Below, one piece after another: positions 1 through 7,579 of a stretch of DNA of 18,633 bases (position 1 is its first letter; each line of letters starts with the position of its first letter). The position numbers were made by a program, and so were the translations under genes. The stretch covers positions 1 through 18,633 of the forward strand of contig DONZ01000196.1 in NCBI GenBank assembly GCA_003512875.1. The letters are read 5' to 3'. Source of the stretch: Desulfovibrio sp. (GTDB lineage Bacteria; Desulfobacterota; Desulfovibrionia; Desulfovibrionales; Desulfovibrionaceae). Below the pieces are notes generated by a model. The model did no database searches. It worked only from the letters and a program-made list of their open reading frames with translations, and was not told the origin of the DNA.

Positions 1-1
1 T

Positions 2-79
2 GCCTGCACTAACACGCAGGGAAAACCGATCAGGATTCCCGCTTGGCTTAAAGAAGCATTCACAACGGGAATACGATAA
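2..79 (+). CDS. C-terminal end of an upstream gene (partial), function uncertain
   Basis: Reading from base 2 in frame, 25 sense codons are followed by TAA at 77-79. The tail contains the segment GKPIRIPAWLKEAF. A Gly-Lys-Pro-x-Arg-Ile/Leu-Pro run close to the C-terminus is often seen in small hot-dog-fold acyl-CoA thioesterases of the YbgC/FadM type, so that is the first guess, but 25 residues are too few to assign it. The gene converges on ppk1, and its stop codon lies directly before the hairpin at 81-116, which is where a gene end would be expected. It could also be a chance open frame. Confidence 0.45.
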   Translation, partial: ACTNTQGKPIRIPAWLKEAFTTGIR

Positions 80-116
80 AAAAACCCACCCGCTGTTCAC
101 TGGGCGGGTGGGTTTT
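78..116 (-). terminator. Rho-independent terminator of ppx-ppk1, probably bidirectional
   Basis: A perfect 13-base-pair stem (81-93 with 104-116, AAAACCCACCCGC and its complement) encloses a 10-base loop. Read on the minus strand it is followed by seven T residues (84-78), a textbook intrinsic terminator 22 bases past the ppk1 stop. On the plus strand four T residues end the stem, so it may also stop the converging gene that ends at 79. Confidence 0.9.
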
Positions 117-137
117 CACTGCTTTCCAAGAGAATTT

Positions 138-2195
138 CTATTTCATAAAAACTTCCTGCGAATTGACAGGCGCTTCATTTTTCTTTGGCAAAACACGATG
201 ATACCGTTTTTTTGCTTTTAACTCGCGGGCTTTTGAAGTATCTTTTAAAATTATCCCGATAATTCCGTTGATTTTTTCTTTAATAGCTTTATTTTCAACA
301 GGACAACAAATTTCAATGCGGTTTTCCGTATTTCTTGTCATCATGTCCCCGGAAGAAATATACATGATTTGCTCTTCGCCAACACCGAAGGAATACATTC
401 TGGAATGTTCCAAAAATCTTCCCACAATGCTGATAACTTTGATATTGGCTGTAAAATCGGGAACTTTGGGAACAAGGCAGCAAATTCCGCGTATGATAAG
501 CGTTACCGGCACATTGTGCTGTGAAGCTTTTATCAAGGCGCCCATAATCTCCAAGTCTGTGAACGAATTGCATTTAATGGAAATTTTTGCAGGTTCTCCC
601 CTGTCGGCTTTAGCGATTTCATTTTCGATACGGGCGAGAATATTTTGCTTGAAACCAAACGGGGCTATCCATAATTTCGCATATTCCCCTTCAAAATTAT
701 TGACTGCCATATTTTTGAAGAAATTATCGGCATCCGCGCCAATCGTTTCGTCGGCGGTAACAATATTGAAATCCGTATAAATACGGCTTGTCTTTTCGTT
801 ATAGTTACCGGTTCCGACATGGGTGATATAACGGATCGAACCTTTTTCCTGATACGTAATCATGCAAATTTTCGAATGGACTTTATACCTGTCAGCCCCG
901 TAAATCACTTTACAGCCTGCTTCTTCAAAACGCTGCGCCCATTCGATATTGTTTTCCTCGTCAAAACGAGCCCTAAGTTCCATTAAAATGGTGACTTCCT
1001 TACCGTTTTCAGCTGCTTCAATCAGATAATTGGCTAATTGGGAATCTTTTGCTATGCGGTATAACGTGATCTTAATGCTTTGCACCCGCTCATCAAGCGC
1101 CGCTTGTTTTATCAAATTCAAAAACGGGCGCATGCTGTCATAAGGATAATGGAAAAATAAATCCTGTTTGAAAATCCTGTCCGCAAGCTTTTTATCACGG
1201 GCAAGTTCAATATCCTCTTTAGGTTTAAACGGCGTAAAGACCAATTTTTCTTTAAGTTCCGCACTGACCATATCTTCCAAAGCAAAAGCGAAAGACATAT
1301 TGATAGGAGCTTTTGAATAGAAAAGCTGTTTTTCGGAGATATCCAAATGCTTTAAAAAATACATTACGAAGAACTTGCTCATTTTTTTCTGAAATTCAAG
1401 ACGCACGGGAGCAAGCTTGGAACGCCCTTTCATCAATTTTTTCATATATTGGCGATAATCCAATGAATCATCGTCATTCAGTTCATATTCAACTTCAATA
1501 TCCGCATTTCGGGTTACGCTAAGAACGGTTGCGTCCTGCACTTTATACATGGTAAAAATTTCATCGGCGAAAGACTCGATGACATTCTCAAGCAAAACAT
1601 ATGTATTTTCAGTATCTTCCAAAGGAACAAGACGGTTAATCAAATTGGGAACAGGAATAATTCCAATGAATTTACTGTCTTTTTTTCCAGAAATCTCTAC
1701 GCCGACATACAATTTTTTATTCTGCAAAAAAGGAAAAGGATGCCACACATCTATAACTTGCGGAGACAATAAGGGAAAAATGTTCTTTTTATAATACTTT
1801 TTCAGTTTCTTTTTTTCGTCTTGCGACAATTCCTTTACTTGCTTGATAACAACCCCTTTTTCTTCAAGCTCGAAAACGGTTTGGTCGTAAACAGTGTCAC
1901 GTTTCGCATAAAGCTTTTTTGTAATCCTGAAAATTCCGTCAAGCTGTTCCTGCGCCGTTAAATTTGTCTTATTATCAATATATTTTTTAAAGAATTTAAC
2001 ATAATTAGACAATATTCCTACCCTAACCATGTAAAACTCATCTAAATTGGTCGTAAAAATCGATAAAAACTTCAACCGTTCGATTAAAGGATTACCGCTT
2101 CTTATGCATGCTTCCTCAAGCACGCGTTCATTGAATTTCAACCAGGAATATTCCCGATTGTCGTAACAAATAAATTTATTGTTCTTCGTTTCCAT
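138..2195 (-). CDS. ppk1: Polyphosphate kinase 1
   Basis: Cytoplasmic or membrane-associated enzyme that reversibly moves the terminal phosphate of ATP onto polyphosphate. The 685 residues match the usual PPK1 length. The N-terminal domain opens with the family signature REYSWLKFNERVLEE near residue 15. The two phospholipase-D-like catalytic halves carry the conserved histidines: H440 in KVHSK (the residue that is phosphorylated in the family) and H597 in EHSRMY; the TGNYNEKTSRIYTDF segment around 462-476 is also intact. An in-frame GTG at 2219 overlaps the ppx stop codon but has no Shine-Dalgarno sequence; the ATG at 2195 follows GGGGGAGG and sits at the normal distance from the family's first motif, so I chose it. 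Second gene of a two-gene unit with ppx, ending in a strong hairpin. Confidence 0.96.
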   Translation of the reverse strand: METKNNKFICYDNREYSWLKFNERVLEEACIRSGNPLIERLKFLSIFTTNLDEFYMVRVGILSNYVKFFKKYIDNKTNLTAQEQLDGIFRITKKLYAKRDTVYDQTVFELEEKGVVIKQVKELSQDEKKKLKKYYKKNIFPLLSPQVIDVWHPFPFLQNKKLYVGVEISGKKDSKFIGIIPVPNLINRLVPLEDTENTYVLLENVIESFADEIFTMYKVQDATVLSVTRNADIEVEYELNDDDSLDYRQYMKKLMKGRSKLAPVRLEFQKKMSKFFVMYFLKHLDISEKQLFYSKAPINMSFAFALEDMVSAELKEKLVFTPFKPKEDIELARDKKLADRIFKQDLFFHYPYDSMRPFLNLIKQAALDERVQSIKITLYRIAKDSQLANYLIEAAENGKEVTILMELRARFDEENNIEWAQRFEEAGCKVIYGADRYKVHSKICMITYQEKGSIRYITHVGTGNYNEKTSRIYTDFNIVTADETIGADADNFFKNMAVNNFEGEYAKLWIAPFGFKQNILARIENEIAKADRGEPAKISIKCNSFTDLEIMGALIKASQHNVPVTLIIRGICCLVPKVPDFTANIKVISIVGRFLEHSRMYSFGVGEEQIMYISSGDMMTRNTENRIEICCPVENKAIKEKINGIIGIILKDTSKARELKAKKRYHRVLPKKNEAPVNSQEVFMK

Positions 2196-2197
2196 GT

Positions 2198-2205
2198 CCT
2201 CCCCC
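2198..2205 (-). promoter_or_regulatory. Ribosome binding site that decides the ppk1 start
   Basis: The minus strand reads GGGGGAGG, then AC, then ATG (2195-2193). The upstream GTG at 2219 has no purine-rich stretch before it, so translation most likely begins at the ATG. Confidence 0.7.
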
Positions 2206-2215
2206 GTAAATGTTG

Positions 2216-3187
2216 TCACATTTCGCTGGTATTAGCGTCCTCAATAAAATCTTCCCGTGTTTCATCAACCGCTTTTCTTTTCTCTTCAGCCAGTTGATGC
2301 ACAACCTTATCCCAAAAATACCCGTCGCGGATACCGTTTTTACTGATAGTGATGCGTTGAATGCCAAAATGTTTGACAATTTCATTTAAAATGATTATCC
2401 CTCCGCAAAATGAAAAAATACGTTCAGGAACAACTTTGTACACAGCCTTATATTCCAAACTGTCATCGCTGCATAAGCGTTTCATTATATGTTTTAAATT
2501 GGTATCGGTAAAACTTCTTTCTTTGGACGGCACTTCAAAAAATTCTTTCGTGACATCCAAAACCGCTCTTGCGGTACCTCCGATAGCATAAAGATCCGCA
2601 TATTTTTTACGTTCCCAATCAAGCTTTTCCAAAGCTTTTCTTGTAACTTTCCGCATTTTTTTCATTTCTTTTTTGGTAGCGGCTATGTTTTTCACATATT
2701 TGTTTTGCAAATTCAAACTGCCGATAGGAATACTCGTCAAATATTTTATTTTTTTATTTTCAAAAACGACCAATTCCGTACTTCCACCGCCAATATCAAT
2801 GGTAACACCGTCATTGATGTCATAATACCGTTTTATCGCGACAAATCCCAAACGAGCCTCTTCGCTTCCCGCAAGAATTTCAGGAGCCATTCCGGTCCGG
2901 ATTTTTATCTGTTCCGTCACCTCTTCGCGATTTTTGATATTTCGCAAAGAAGCGGTGGCAAAAAGCGCATACCCTTTTGCAGGCGAATTTTGAATGATGA
3001 TTTTGAATTTATTCAAAACAGTGCACGCCTTGCTTATACCCTCCTGCGTTAAAATTCCGTTCCTGGTATAGGAAGCCAAACCTGCCATAACTTTCTTATT
3101 CGTCAGCAGCTTTATTTTTTCCCCGTCGTATTTGAAAATCGATAAACGGATACTGTTGGAACCTAAATCAATAATTGCATAAACCAT
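2216..3187 (-). CDS. ppx: Exopolyphosphatase of the Ppx/GppA family (short form)
   Basis: Member of the ASKHA fold phosphatases that remove terminal phosphate from polyphosphate, or the 5' phosphate of pppGpp. The first nucleotide-binding loop is DLGSNSIRL (residues 7-15), the second is DIGGGSTE (131-138), and the acidic patch AGSEEAR (106-112) supplies the likely catalytic glutamate; IGGTARAV follows near 207. At 323 residues it has only the two ASKHA lobes; the C-terminal HD-like domain of E. coli Ppx/GppA (about 500 residues) is absent, as is common in short Ppx proteins. ATG at 3187 has AAGGA six bases upstream. It precedes ppk1, giving opposing enzymes of polyphosphate turnover in one transcript. 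The sequence alone does not separate polyphosphatase from pppGpp phosphatase activity; neighbouring ppk1 favours the former. Confidence 0.93.
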   Translation of the reverse strand: MVYAIIDLGSNSIRLSIFKYDGEKIKLLTNKKVMAGLASYTRNGILTQEGISKACTVLNKFKIIIQNSPAKGYALFATASLRNIKNREEVTEQIKIRTGMAPEILAGSEEARLGFVAIKRYYDINDGVTIDIGGGSTELVVFENKKIKYLTSIPIGSLNLQNKYVKNIAATKKEMKKMRKVTRKALEKLDWERKKYADLYAIGGTARAVLDVTKEFFEVPSKERSFTDTNLKHIMKRLCSDDSLEYKAVYKVVPERIFSFCGGIIILNEIVKHFGIQRITISKNGIRDGYFWDKVVHQLAEEKRKAVDETREDFIEDANTSEM

Positions 3188-3204
3188 ACATAGTCCTTAA
3201 GATA

Positions 3205-3233
3205 CCTATACGCTTTTTTTTTTAATTTGGCAA
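3205..3233 (-). promoter_or_regulatory. Predicted sigma-70 type promoter of ppx-ppk1
   Basis: On the minus strand TTGCCA (3233-3228) and TATAGG (3210-3205) are separated by 17 bases that include a run of ten A residues. The -10 box lies 18 bases upstream of the ppx ATG, so the leader would be short. The box lies directly downstream of the recJ terminator, which supports an independent start here. Confidence 0.5.
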
Positions 3234-3243
3234 CAAATTCCAT

Positions 3244-3270
3244 AAAAAAAGCAGTGTTTTCCCTGCTTTT
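3244..3270 (-). terminator. Rho-independent terminator after recJ
   Basis: Stem AAAAGCAG (3247-3254) pairs perfectly with CTGCTTTT (3263-3270) around an eight-base loop. On the minus strand seven T residues (3250-3244) follow. It lies about 80 bases beyond the recJ stop and just before the ppx promoter, separating the long cluster from ppx-ppk1. The bases between it and recJ (3271-3349) hold no gene that I can see. Confidence 0.82.
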
Positions 3271-3349
3271 ATTCTTCGCGATTTTTTCCTGAACCAATCA
3301 TATGTTCATAACATGCCGTTAAATTTCATATTTCATAAAACAGGCTCAA

Positions 3350-5065
3350 CTAATCGATAAAATTCCAATGCTTGATTTTTATAGGTTCTTCCAAGTTGGA
3401 ATGCACGTCAAGATTAAGCACAAATAAAACCTGCATGCGCCGTCCTACGGCATTTTCCTCAAAATTATGGGCTTGTCCCCACATTTTCACCTGGATTGTT
3501 GTTTTGGTGCTTTCATCATATAAGGTCAGCCGGACATGATTTTTTAAATATCCATAAAAATATGCCTGCTTGATGATAAGCTCCGGAGAAAGGAAAACGG
3601 GTTCCCTATTGGATATGCCAAAGGGCTGCAAAGAAGCTATTTCCCGCTTAAAATGATAATCAACAGCTTCACAGAAGGAAAGTTCCCCGTCATAATAAAC
3701 AATTTCCTCAAAACCGTCCGTGCCGTATTCCTTATTCAGATAAGCACAGAAACATTCTTGAAACGCTTGAAAATTCTTATCTTCAACACGAACGCCCGCC
3801 GCCATTTGATGGCCGCCGAAACTATTTAAAAATTCAGCACAATGGGCTATGGCTTCATGCAAATTAATAGCATCGATACTTCTTGCTGACGCTTTCCACA
3901 TATCGCCGTCTTTGCAAAAAACAAAAGCGGGTTTATAATACTTTTCCACTAAACGGGAAGCGATTATTCCGACAATGCCCTGATTCCATTCTTCTTTTGC
4001 CACAAAAATCGCTGGAGAACACTCTTGAGCCCTTGCCTGCTCCAACGCCTCTTTTATCATTTCTTTTTCTTCTTGCTTGCGGTCTTCATTATATTTGTCA
4101 AGTACCGCAACAATTTCTTTCACTTCTTCAACATCCTTTGACATCAGAAGCTTCACCGCCATCGAAGCTTCCGCCATTCTGCCCGCCGCATTGATTCTGG
4201 GAGCAAGAGCGAAAACGATTTGCCGTGTGGTGAGAGGGTCCTTGCTGTTCATTCTTGAAACATGTTTCAAAGCCGCAAAGCCCAAGCGCCGGGCTTCATT
4301 CAGCAAAAGCATGCCGTTTTTCACTAGTATGCGGTTTTGTTCAATTAATGGAACCATATCGGAAAGCGTTCCAAAAGCCACCAAATCAAGCACTTCCCGC
4401 ATATCCATCTTAGGCTTGCCGCAAGCCTTGGATAAAAGCCTGTTGACTTCCGCCATAAGAAAAAATGCGACCCCCACCCCGGCAAGTTCGGAACAAGGGC
4501 AATCCGCCAATTTGGGATTGCAAAGCACATGGGCGCGGGGCAAAGAGTCCTGCGGCAAATGGTGGTCGGACACGATAACCGTAAACCCAAGCTCGTTAGC
4601 CCGTTCCACGGCTTTAAAATCAGAAATGCCGCAGTCAACGGTCAGTAAAACCGTTGCGCCTTGTTCCGCAAGCTTTTCCAGATACGATTCATTCAATCCG
4701 TAGCCTTCGGAAATGCGTTCGGGCAAATGCCATAAAGGGTCGAAACCGTAATAGCGCAAAACTTCCAAAACAACGCAAACGCCGGTAATGCCGTCGACAT
4801 CGTAATCACCCCAAACGACAATTTTTTTTCCCGCAAGAAGCGCATTTGCAATGCATTTTGCCCCTTCAGCAATACCGGGCCATTTTTCAGGCAAGGCAAG
4901 ATACCGCAAATGCGGGCTTAAAAAAGCGGCGATTTCATCGTGTTTAATATTCCGTTCCTGCAATATGGACGCAAGGCGAGAAGAAATTCCCAGTTGTTCA
5001 ATAAGAGAAGCGGGAATTTCATACTCAGAATGTGCGGCTTGCTTTTTCCATATCACTTTTCGCAT
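3350..5065 (-). CDS. recJ: Single-stranded-DNA-specific 5'-3' exonuclease RecJ
   Basis: Cytoplasmic nuclease that degrades single-stranded DNA 5' to 3' in RecF-pathway recombination, base-excision and mismatch repair. DHH-family metal motifs are in order: GDYDVDG at about 86-92, TVDCG at 142-146, SDHH at 166-169, the GTLSDMVPL segment near 232, and the DHHA1-type motif SFGGHQMAAG in the second lobe. At 571 residues it has the usual bacterial length including the C-terminal OB-like domain. I chose ATG at 5065, which follows the TPR gene's TGA by one base and gives the typical MRKVIWKK opening; a TTG at 5092 would add nine residues that overlap the TPR gene. No strong Shine-Dalgarno sequence precedes the ATG, so translational coupling is likely. 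Last gene of the long cluster. Confidence 0.96.
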   Translation of the reverse strand: MRKVIWKKQAAHSEYEIPASLIEQLGISSRLASILQERNIKHDEIAAFLSPHLRYLALPEKWPGIAEGAKCIANALLAGKKIVVWGDYDVDGITGVCVVLEVLRYYGFDPLWHLPERISEGYGLNESYLEKLAEQGATVLLTVDCGISDFKAVERANELGFTVIVSDHHLPQDSLPRAHVLCNPKLADCPCSELAGVGVAFFLMAEVNRLLSKACGKPKMDMREVLDLVAFGTLSDMVPLIEQNRILVKNGMLLLNEARRLGFAALKHVSRMNSKDPLTTRQIVFALAPRINAAGRMAEASMAVKLLMSKDVEEVKEIVAVLDKYNEDRKQEEKEMIKEALEQARAQECSPAIFVAKEEWNQGIVGIIASRLVEKYYKPAFVFCKDGDMWKASARSIDAINLHEAIAHCAEFLNSFGGHQMAAGVRVEDKNFQAFQECFCAYLNKEYGTDGFEEIVYYDGELSFCEAVDYHFKREIASLQPFGISNREPVFLSPELIIKQAYFYGYLKNHVRLTLYDESTKTTIQVKMWGQAHNFEENAVGRRMQVLFVLNLDVHSNLEEPIKIKHWNFID

Positions 5066-5066
5066 A

Positions 5067-5846
5067 TCAAATATATTCTTGCACTTGCTCAAACTGCTTT
5101 TCGTTGATTAAATTTTTGTTTTTCAGCCAATTGATAAATTTCACCGCAATTTCATTTTTAGGGGAAATCTGCAAAGCGAGCGCCAAGGCGTTGAAGCATT
5201 CTTCATATTCCTTTTGCTCCAAATGCACACGGGCCAAATTGATAAAAAGATTTTCATCGGTTTTGTTCAGCGCCAAAGCGCGGTTGTAATACTCAGTCGC
5301 TTGGCTGTACATTTTCGATTTGCGCAAATTTATTCCGAATTCATTGAACAAATGCTTATGTTCTTCGGAATACGCACCTTCGAGATTAACCAAACGGTCG
5401 AAAATATTTTTCGCTTTTTCCGTATCGCCCCTTTCCAAATAGGTCAAACCAATGCCAAAGTTTGCGCGCACATTCCCCACATCGATTTTCAATGCATGAT
5501 TGTATTCAAATTCCGCACTGAAAATCTCACCGTTTTTTCTCGCGGCATCGGCACTGTCAAGCGTATCGCTCAATTCCTTCATTTTCGGATACACGGTACT
5601 TGCGTAAAATTCCGGTTCCGGAGAATATTTTTCAAGCAGCACCTCTTTTGTAATGGTCTTTTTCACCCCTGTCGGAACATAATTGGCATTGATAGACTGC
5701 ACAACGATGGATTCGTCCTCTTGTTCCTCGACAAACCAAAAAATCTTGGAAACCGTCTTACGTGTCGTCGTTCCTGTTCCCACTTTTTTTACTTCCTGTG
5801 AAGAAAAAACCCCATAAATCCTATCTTGTTTGAATGCTTCTGACAT
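5067..5846 (-). CDS. TPR protein with a conserved-looking N-terminal domain of unknown function
   Basis: A 259-residue cytoplasmic protein without signal peptide or membrane segment. Residues about 5-75 (beginning RIYGVFSSQEVKKVGTGTT and including KIFWFVEEQED and a region around NANYVPTG) form a non-repeat domain I cannot name. The rest contains tetratricopeptide-type helical repeats: FGIGLTYLERGDTEKAKNIF, FGINLRKSKMYSQATEYYNRAL and a third starting LFINLARVHLEQKEYEECF. TPR proteins usually act as protein-binding scaffolds; a partner cannot be read from the sequence. ATG at 5846 follows AGGGGA (5858-5853, overlapping the pyrF stop); an upstream in-frame ATG at 5885 would overlap pyrF. It lies ten bases after pyrF and one base before recJ, so it is co-expressed with both. 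I recall similar proteins in Desulfovibrio genomes, but no function. Confidence 0.85.
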   Translation of the reverse strand: MSEAFKQDRIYGVFSSQEVKKVGTGTTTRKTVSKIFWFVEEQEDESIVVQSINANYVPTGVKKTITKEVLLEKYSPEPEFYASTVYPKMKELSDTLDSADAARKNGEIFSAEFEYNHALKIDVGNVRANFGIGLTYLERGDTEKAKNIFDRLVNLEGAYSEEHKHLFNEFGINLRKSKMYSQATEYYNRALALNKTDENLFINLARVHLEQKEYEECFNALALALQISPKNEIAVKFINWLKNKNLINEKQFEQVQEYI

Positions 5847-5856
5847 GTCCGATCCC

Positions 5857-6561
5857 CTATCTATTAAGTTCTTCCAATGCTTCATTCATTTCAGTATTGA
5901 TAACAACCGCAACACTTCTCGGGTCTTTTGCCCTTGTTATCGGCCTGCCCACGACAAGATAATCGGAACCTGCCGCCACGGCTTTGCGGGGAGTCATTAT
6001 TCTGCGCTGGTCATCGCCCGCGCCGTTTTCATCCAAGCGGATTCCGGGAGTCAAACATTTGATTTGCGGTGCGATTTTCTTTATTTTTTCCACTTCATGC
6101 CCGGAACAAACAATGCCATACATACCCCATTCACTGGCGCCTTTCGCCAAAAGTCCCACAAGATCCGAAAGGTTTCCGTCATATCCTATCAGTTCCCCTT
6201 CCGCAAAACTTGTCAAAACCGAAACACCAAAAATCTTCATTGCTTCCCCATGGGTGCGGCTCACTTCCAAAGCGGCTTCGCACATGCGCCTGCCGCCGGA
6301 CAAGTGAACGGTCAGCAAATCTGCGCCTGCCTGACACGCCGACTGCGCTGCGCCTTTCACCGTATTAGGAATGTCATAGAGTTTTAAATCAAGAAAAACA
6401 TTAAAGCCCATTGCTTTAAACTTTTGCACGATTTGCGGACCTTCGGCAATAAAGAGTTCCAGTCCCACCTTCACCCAAGGCACAACACCCTGTATTTTTT
6501 CTGCAAGATCATAGGCGTCGCCGGCCTTGTCAAAATCCAACGCAACAATAAGTTCAGCCAT
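5857..6561 (-). CDS. pyrF: Orotidine 5'-phosphate decarboxylase
   Basis: Final step of UMP synthesis: decarboxylation of OMP, in the cytoplasm. A TIM-barrel protein of 234 residues, normal for the bacterial type I enzyme. The catalytic Asp-x-Lys-x-x-Asp motif is present as D58, K60 and D63 within FLDLKLYDIPNTV; the N-terminal barrel strand IVALDFD, the LTPGIR strand and the phosphate-gripping VVGRPIT near the C-terminus are also intact. ATG at 6561 is preceded by GAGGA. The start is eight bases after the gmk stop, so a purine-nucleotide and a pyrimidine-nucleotide gene are adjacent. The other pyr genes are not in the window. Confidence 0.97.
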   Translation of the reverse strand: MAELIVALDFDKAGDAYDLAEKIQGVVPWVKVGLELFIAEGPQIVQKFKAMGFNVFLDLKLYDIPNTVKGAAQSACQAGADLLTVHLSGGRRMCEAALEVSRTHGEAMKIFGVSVLTSFAEGELIGYDGNLSDLVGLLAKGASEWGMYGIVCSGHEVEKIKKIAPQIKCLTPGIRLDENGAGDDQRRIMTPRKAVAAGSDYLVVGRPITRAKDPRSVAVVINTEMNEALEELNR

Positions 6562-6569
6562 AGTATCCT

Positions 6570-7178
6570 CTATTTTTCAAGAACAGATTTTAATAATTGC
6601 GGAAAAAGTTTCGGATTGAGCGTGCAGGAAAGATAGAAAGCACGCAATTCATCATACGCCGTATCCAAATCATCATTGACAATCCAAGCTTCAAACCAAT
6701 GGGAACCTTCAATTTCACCTTGGGCGTTCTTCATCCGCCGCTCAATGGTTTCTGCGCTGTCCGTACCGCGTTTTTCAAGACGTTCCCGCAAAACGGTTAA
6801 AGACGGAGGAAAAACAAAAACAAACCTCGCACGGGGCAAAGAAAGGGACAATTGAGCGGCACCTTGTATATCTATGTCAAATAACATATCTTTTCCCTGT
6901 TCAAGTTTTTCAAGAACCGGTTTTAAAGGCGTGCCGTAATAATTTCCGTGCACAACAGCCCATTCTGCAAATTCATTATTGCGGATTTTTTCTTCAAAAT
7001 CTTCCTTTGTCACGAAACAATAATGAACACCGTCGATTTCACCCTGCCGGGGGGCTCTCGTCGTGCAGGAAACGGAAAACGCCAAATCAAATTCCGCACA
7101 AAGCTTTTTAGCCAGCGTACTTTTCCCCGCCCCTGACGGAGCACATAAAACAAAAGGAACACCTTGCCTTTTCACCAT
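6570..7178 (-). CDS. gmk: Guanylate kinase
   Basis: Phosphorylates GMP and dGMP to the diphosphates with ATP. The 202 residues are standard for the bacterial enzyme. P-loop APSGAGKST at 13-21, the GMP-binding SCTTRAPRQGE at 37-47, then EWAVVHGNYYGT (72-83) and DIDIQGA around 101-107. ATG at 7178 has GGGA about eight bases upstream. The 86 bases before it (7179-7264) form the largest gap in the cluster; no clear hairpin is visible there, and it could hold a weak internal promoter (TTGAGT followed by AT-rich sequence), though spacing is not convincing. Gene order yicC, DUF370, gmk is widely shared among bacteria. Confidence 0.97.
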   Translation of the reverse strand: MVKRQGVPFVLCAPSGAGKSTLAKKLCAEFDLAFSVSCTTRAPRQGEIDGVHYCFVTKEDFEEKIRNNEFAEWAVVHGNYYGTPLKPVLEKLEQGKDMLFDIDIQGAAQLSLSLPRARFVFVFPPSLTVLRERLEKRGTDSAETIERRMKNAQGEIEGSHWFEAWIVNDDLDTAYDELRAFYLSCTLNPKLFPQLLKSVLEK

Positions 7179-7264
7179 TTCATCATTCCCTATTCAGCGA
7201 CAATAAAATATTTGCAAAATGTTATCCGAACTCAAGCCTAAAATCAATTTAAAAATACCGATGC

Positions 7265-7570
7265 TTATTTTTTCTCGGCTGGCTCTTCCTGCTGTTCAGA
7301 AAACCCCTGTCCCGCACCGTCCTGTTTTGTTGCGAAAATACGCTGACTCATGGTTTCTGCTCCGACGGAGGATAAAAGGACATGATTGGAATCAAGCACA
7401 ATGATGGCGCGGGTTTTTTTCCCTTGGGTCGCGTCAATGAGTCTGCCGTCGTTTTTAGCATCTTCACGAAGCCTGCGCATGGGTGAAGATGCAGGATTTA
7501 AAATTGCGACAACGCGTGAAGCGATGACAAAATTACCATTCCCGATACGGATAAGGCTTTCTTTTTGCAT
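7265..7570 (-). CDS. DUF370 / RemA-like regulatory protein
   Basis: A 101-residue protein with the DUF370 features [17 protein letters not shown] at the start, then [15 protein letters not shown] and [23 protein letters not shown]. RemA of Bacillus subtilis is a DNA-binding ring-forming activator of biofilm-matrix genes; family membership here is clear, but the regulated genes in a Desulfovibrio-like organism are unknown. The family core ends near residue 87; the last 15-20 residues are a Gln/Glu/Lys-rich tail likely to be disordered. ATG at 7570 has an AAGGGGAAGG ribosome site. It begins nine bases after yicC and precedes gmk. I leave the symbol empty because the function of RemA has not been shown outside Gram-positives to my knowledge. 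Confidence 0.9.
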   Translation of the reverse strand: MQKESLIRIGNGNFVIASRVVAILNPASSPMRRLREDAKNDGRLIDATQGKKTRAIIVLDSNHVLLSSVGAETMSQRIFATKQDGAGQGFSEQQEEPAEKK

Positions 7571-7579
7571 ACCTTCCCC

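Noticed and set aside
268..780. Plus-strand open frame of 170 codons
   Set aside because: Lies fully antisense to ppk1, whose catalytic motifs are intact in the opposite strand; no ribosome site or recognisable family.
2196..2219. GTG start for ppk1 with eight extra residues
   Set aside because: No Shine-Dalgarno sequence before it, while the ATG at 2195 has GGGGGAGG and matches the family's usual start.
3302..3314. Small inverted repeat ATGTT-CAT-AACAT
   Set aside because: Five-base arms in AT-rich DNA are expected by chance; no T tract and no nearby promoter to make it an operator.
3324..3337. Tandem TTTCATA repeat upstream of ppx, considered as a Pho box
   Set aside because: Spacing and sequence do not match the 11-base direct repeats of PhoB sites, and the recJ terminator lies between it and the ppx promoter.
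4077..4703. Plus-strand open frame of 208 codons
   Set aside because: Antisense to the recJ catalytic core; low-complexity Ser/Ala/Pro composition typical of a shadow frame.
5066..5092. TTG start for recJ
   Set aside because: Adds nine residues overlapping the TPR gene; the ATG at 5065 gives the usual N-terminus.
5214..5801. Plus-strand open frame of 195 codons
   Set aside because: Antisense to the TPR gene; Phe/Arg/His-rich shadow with no start signal.
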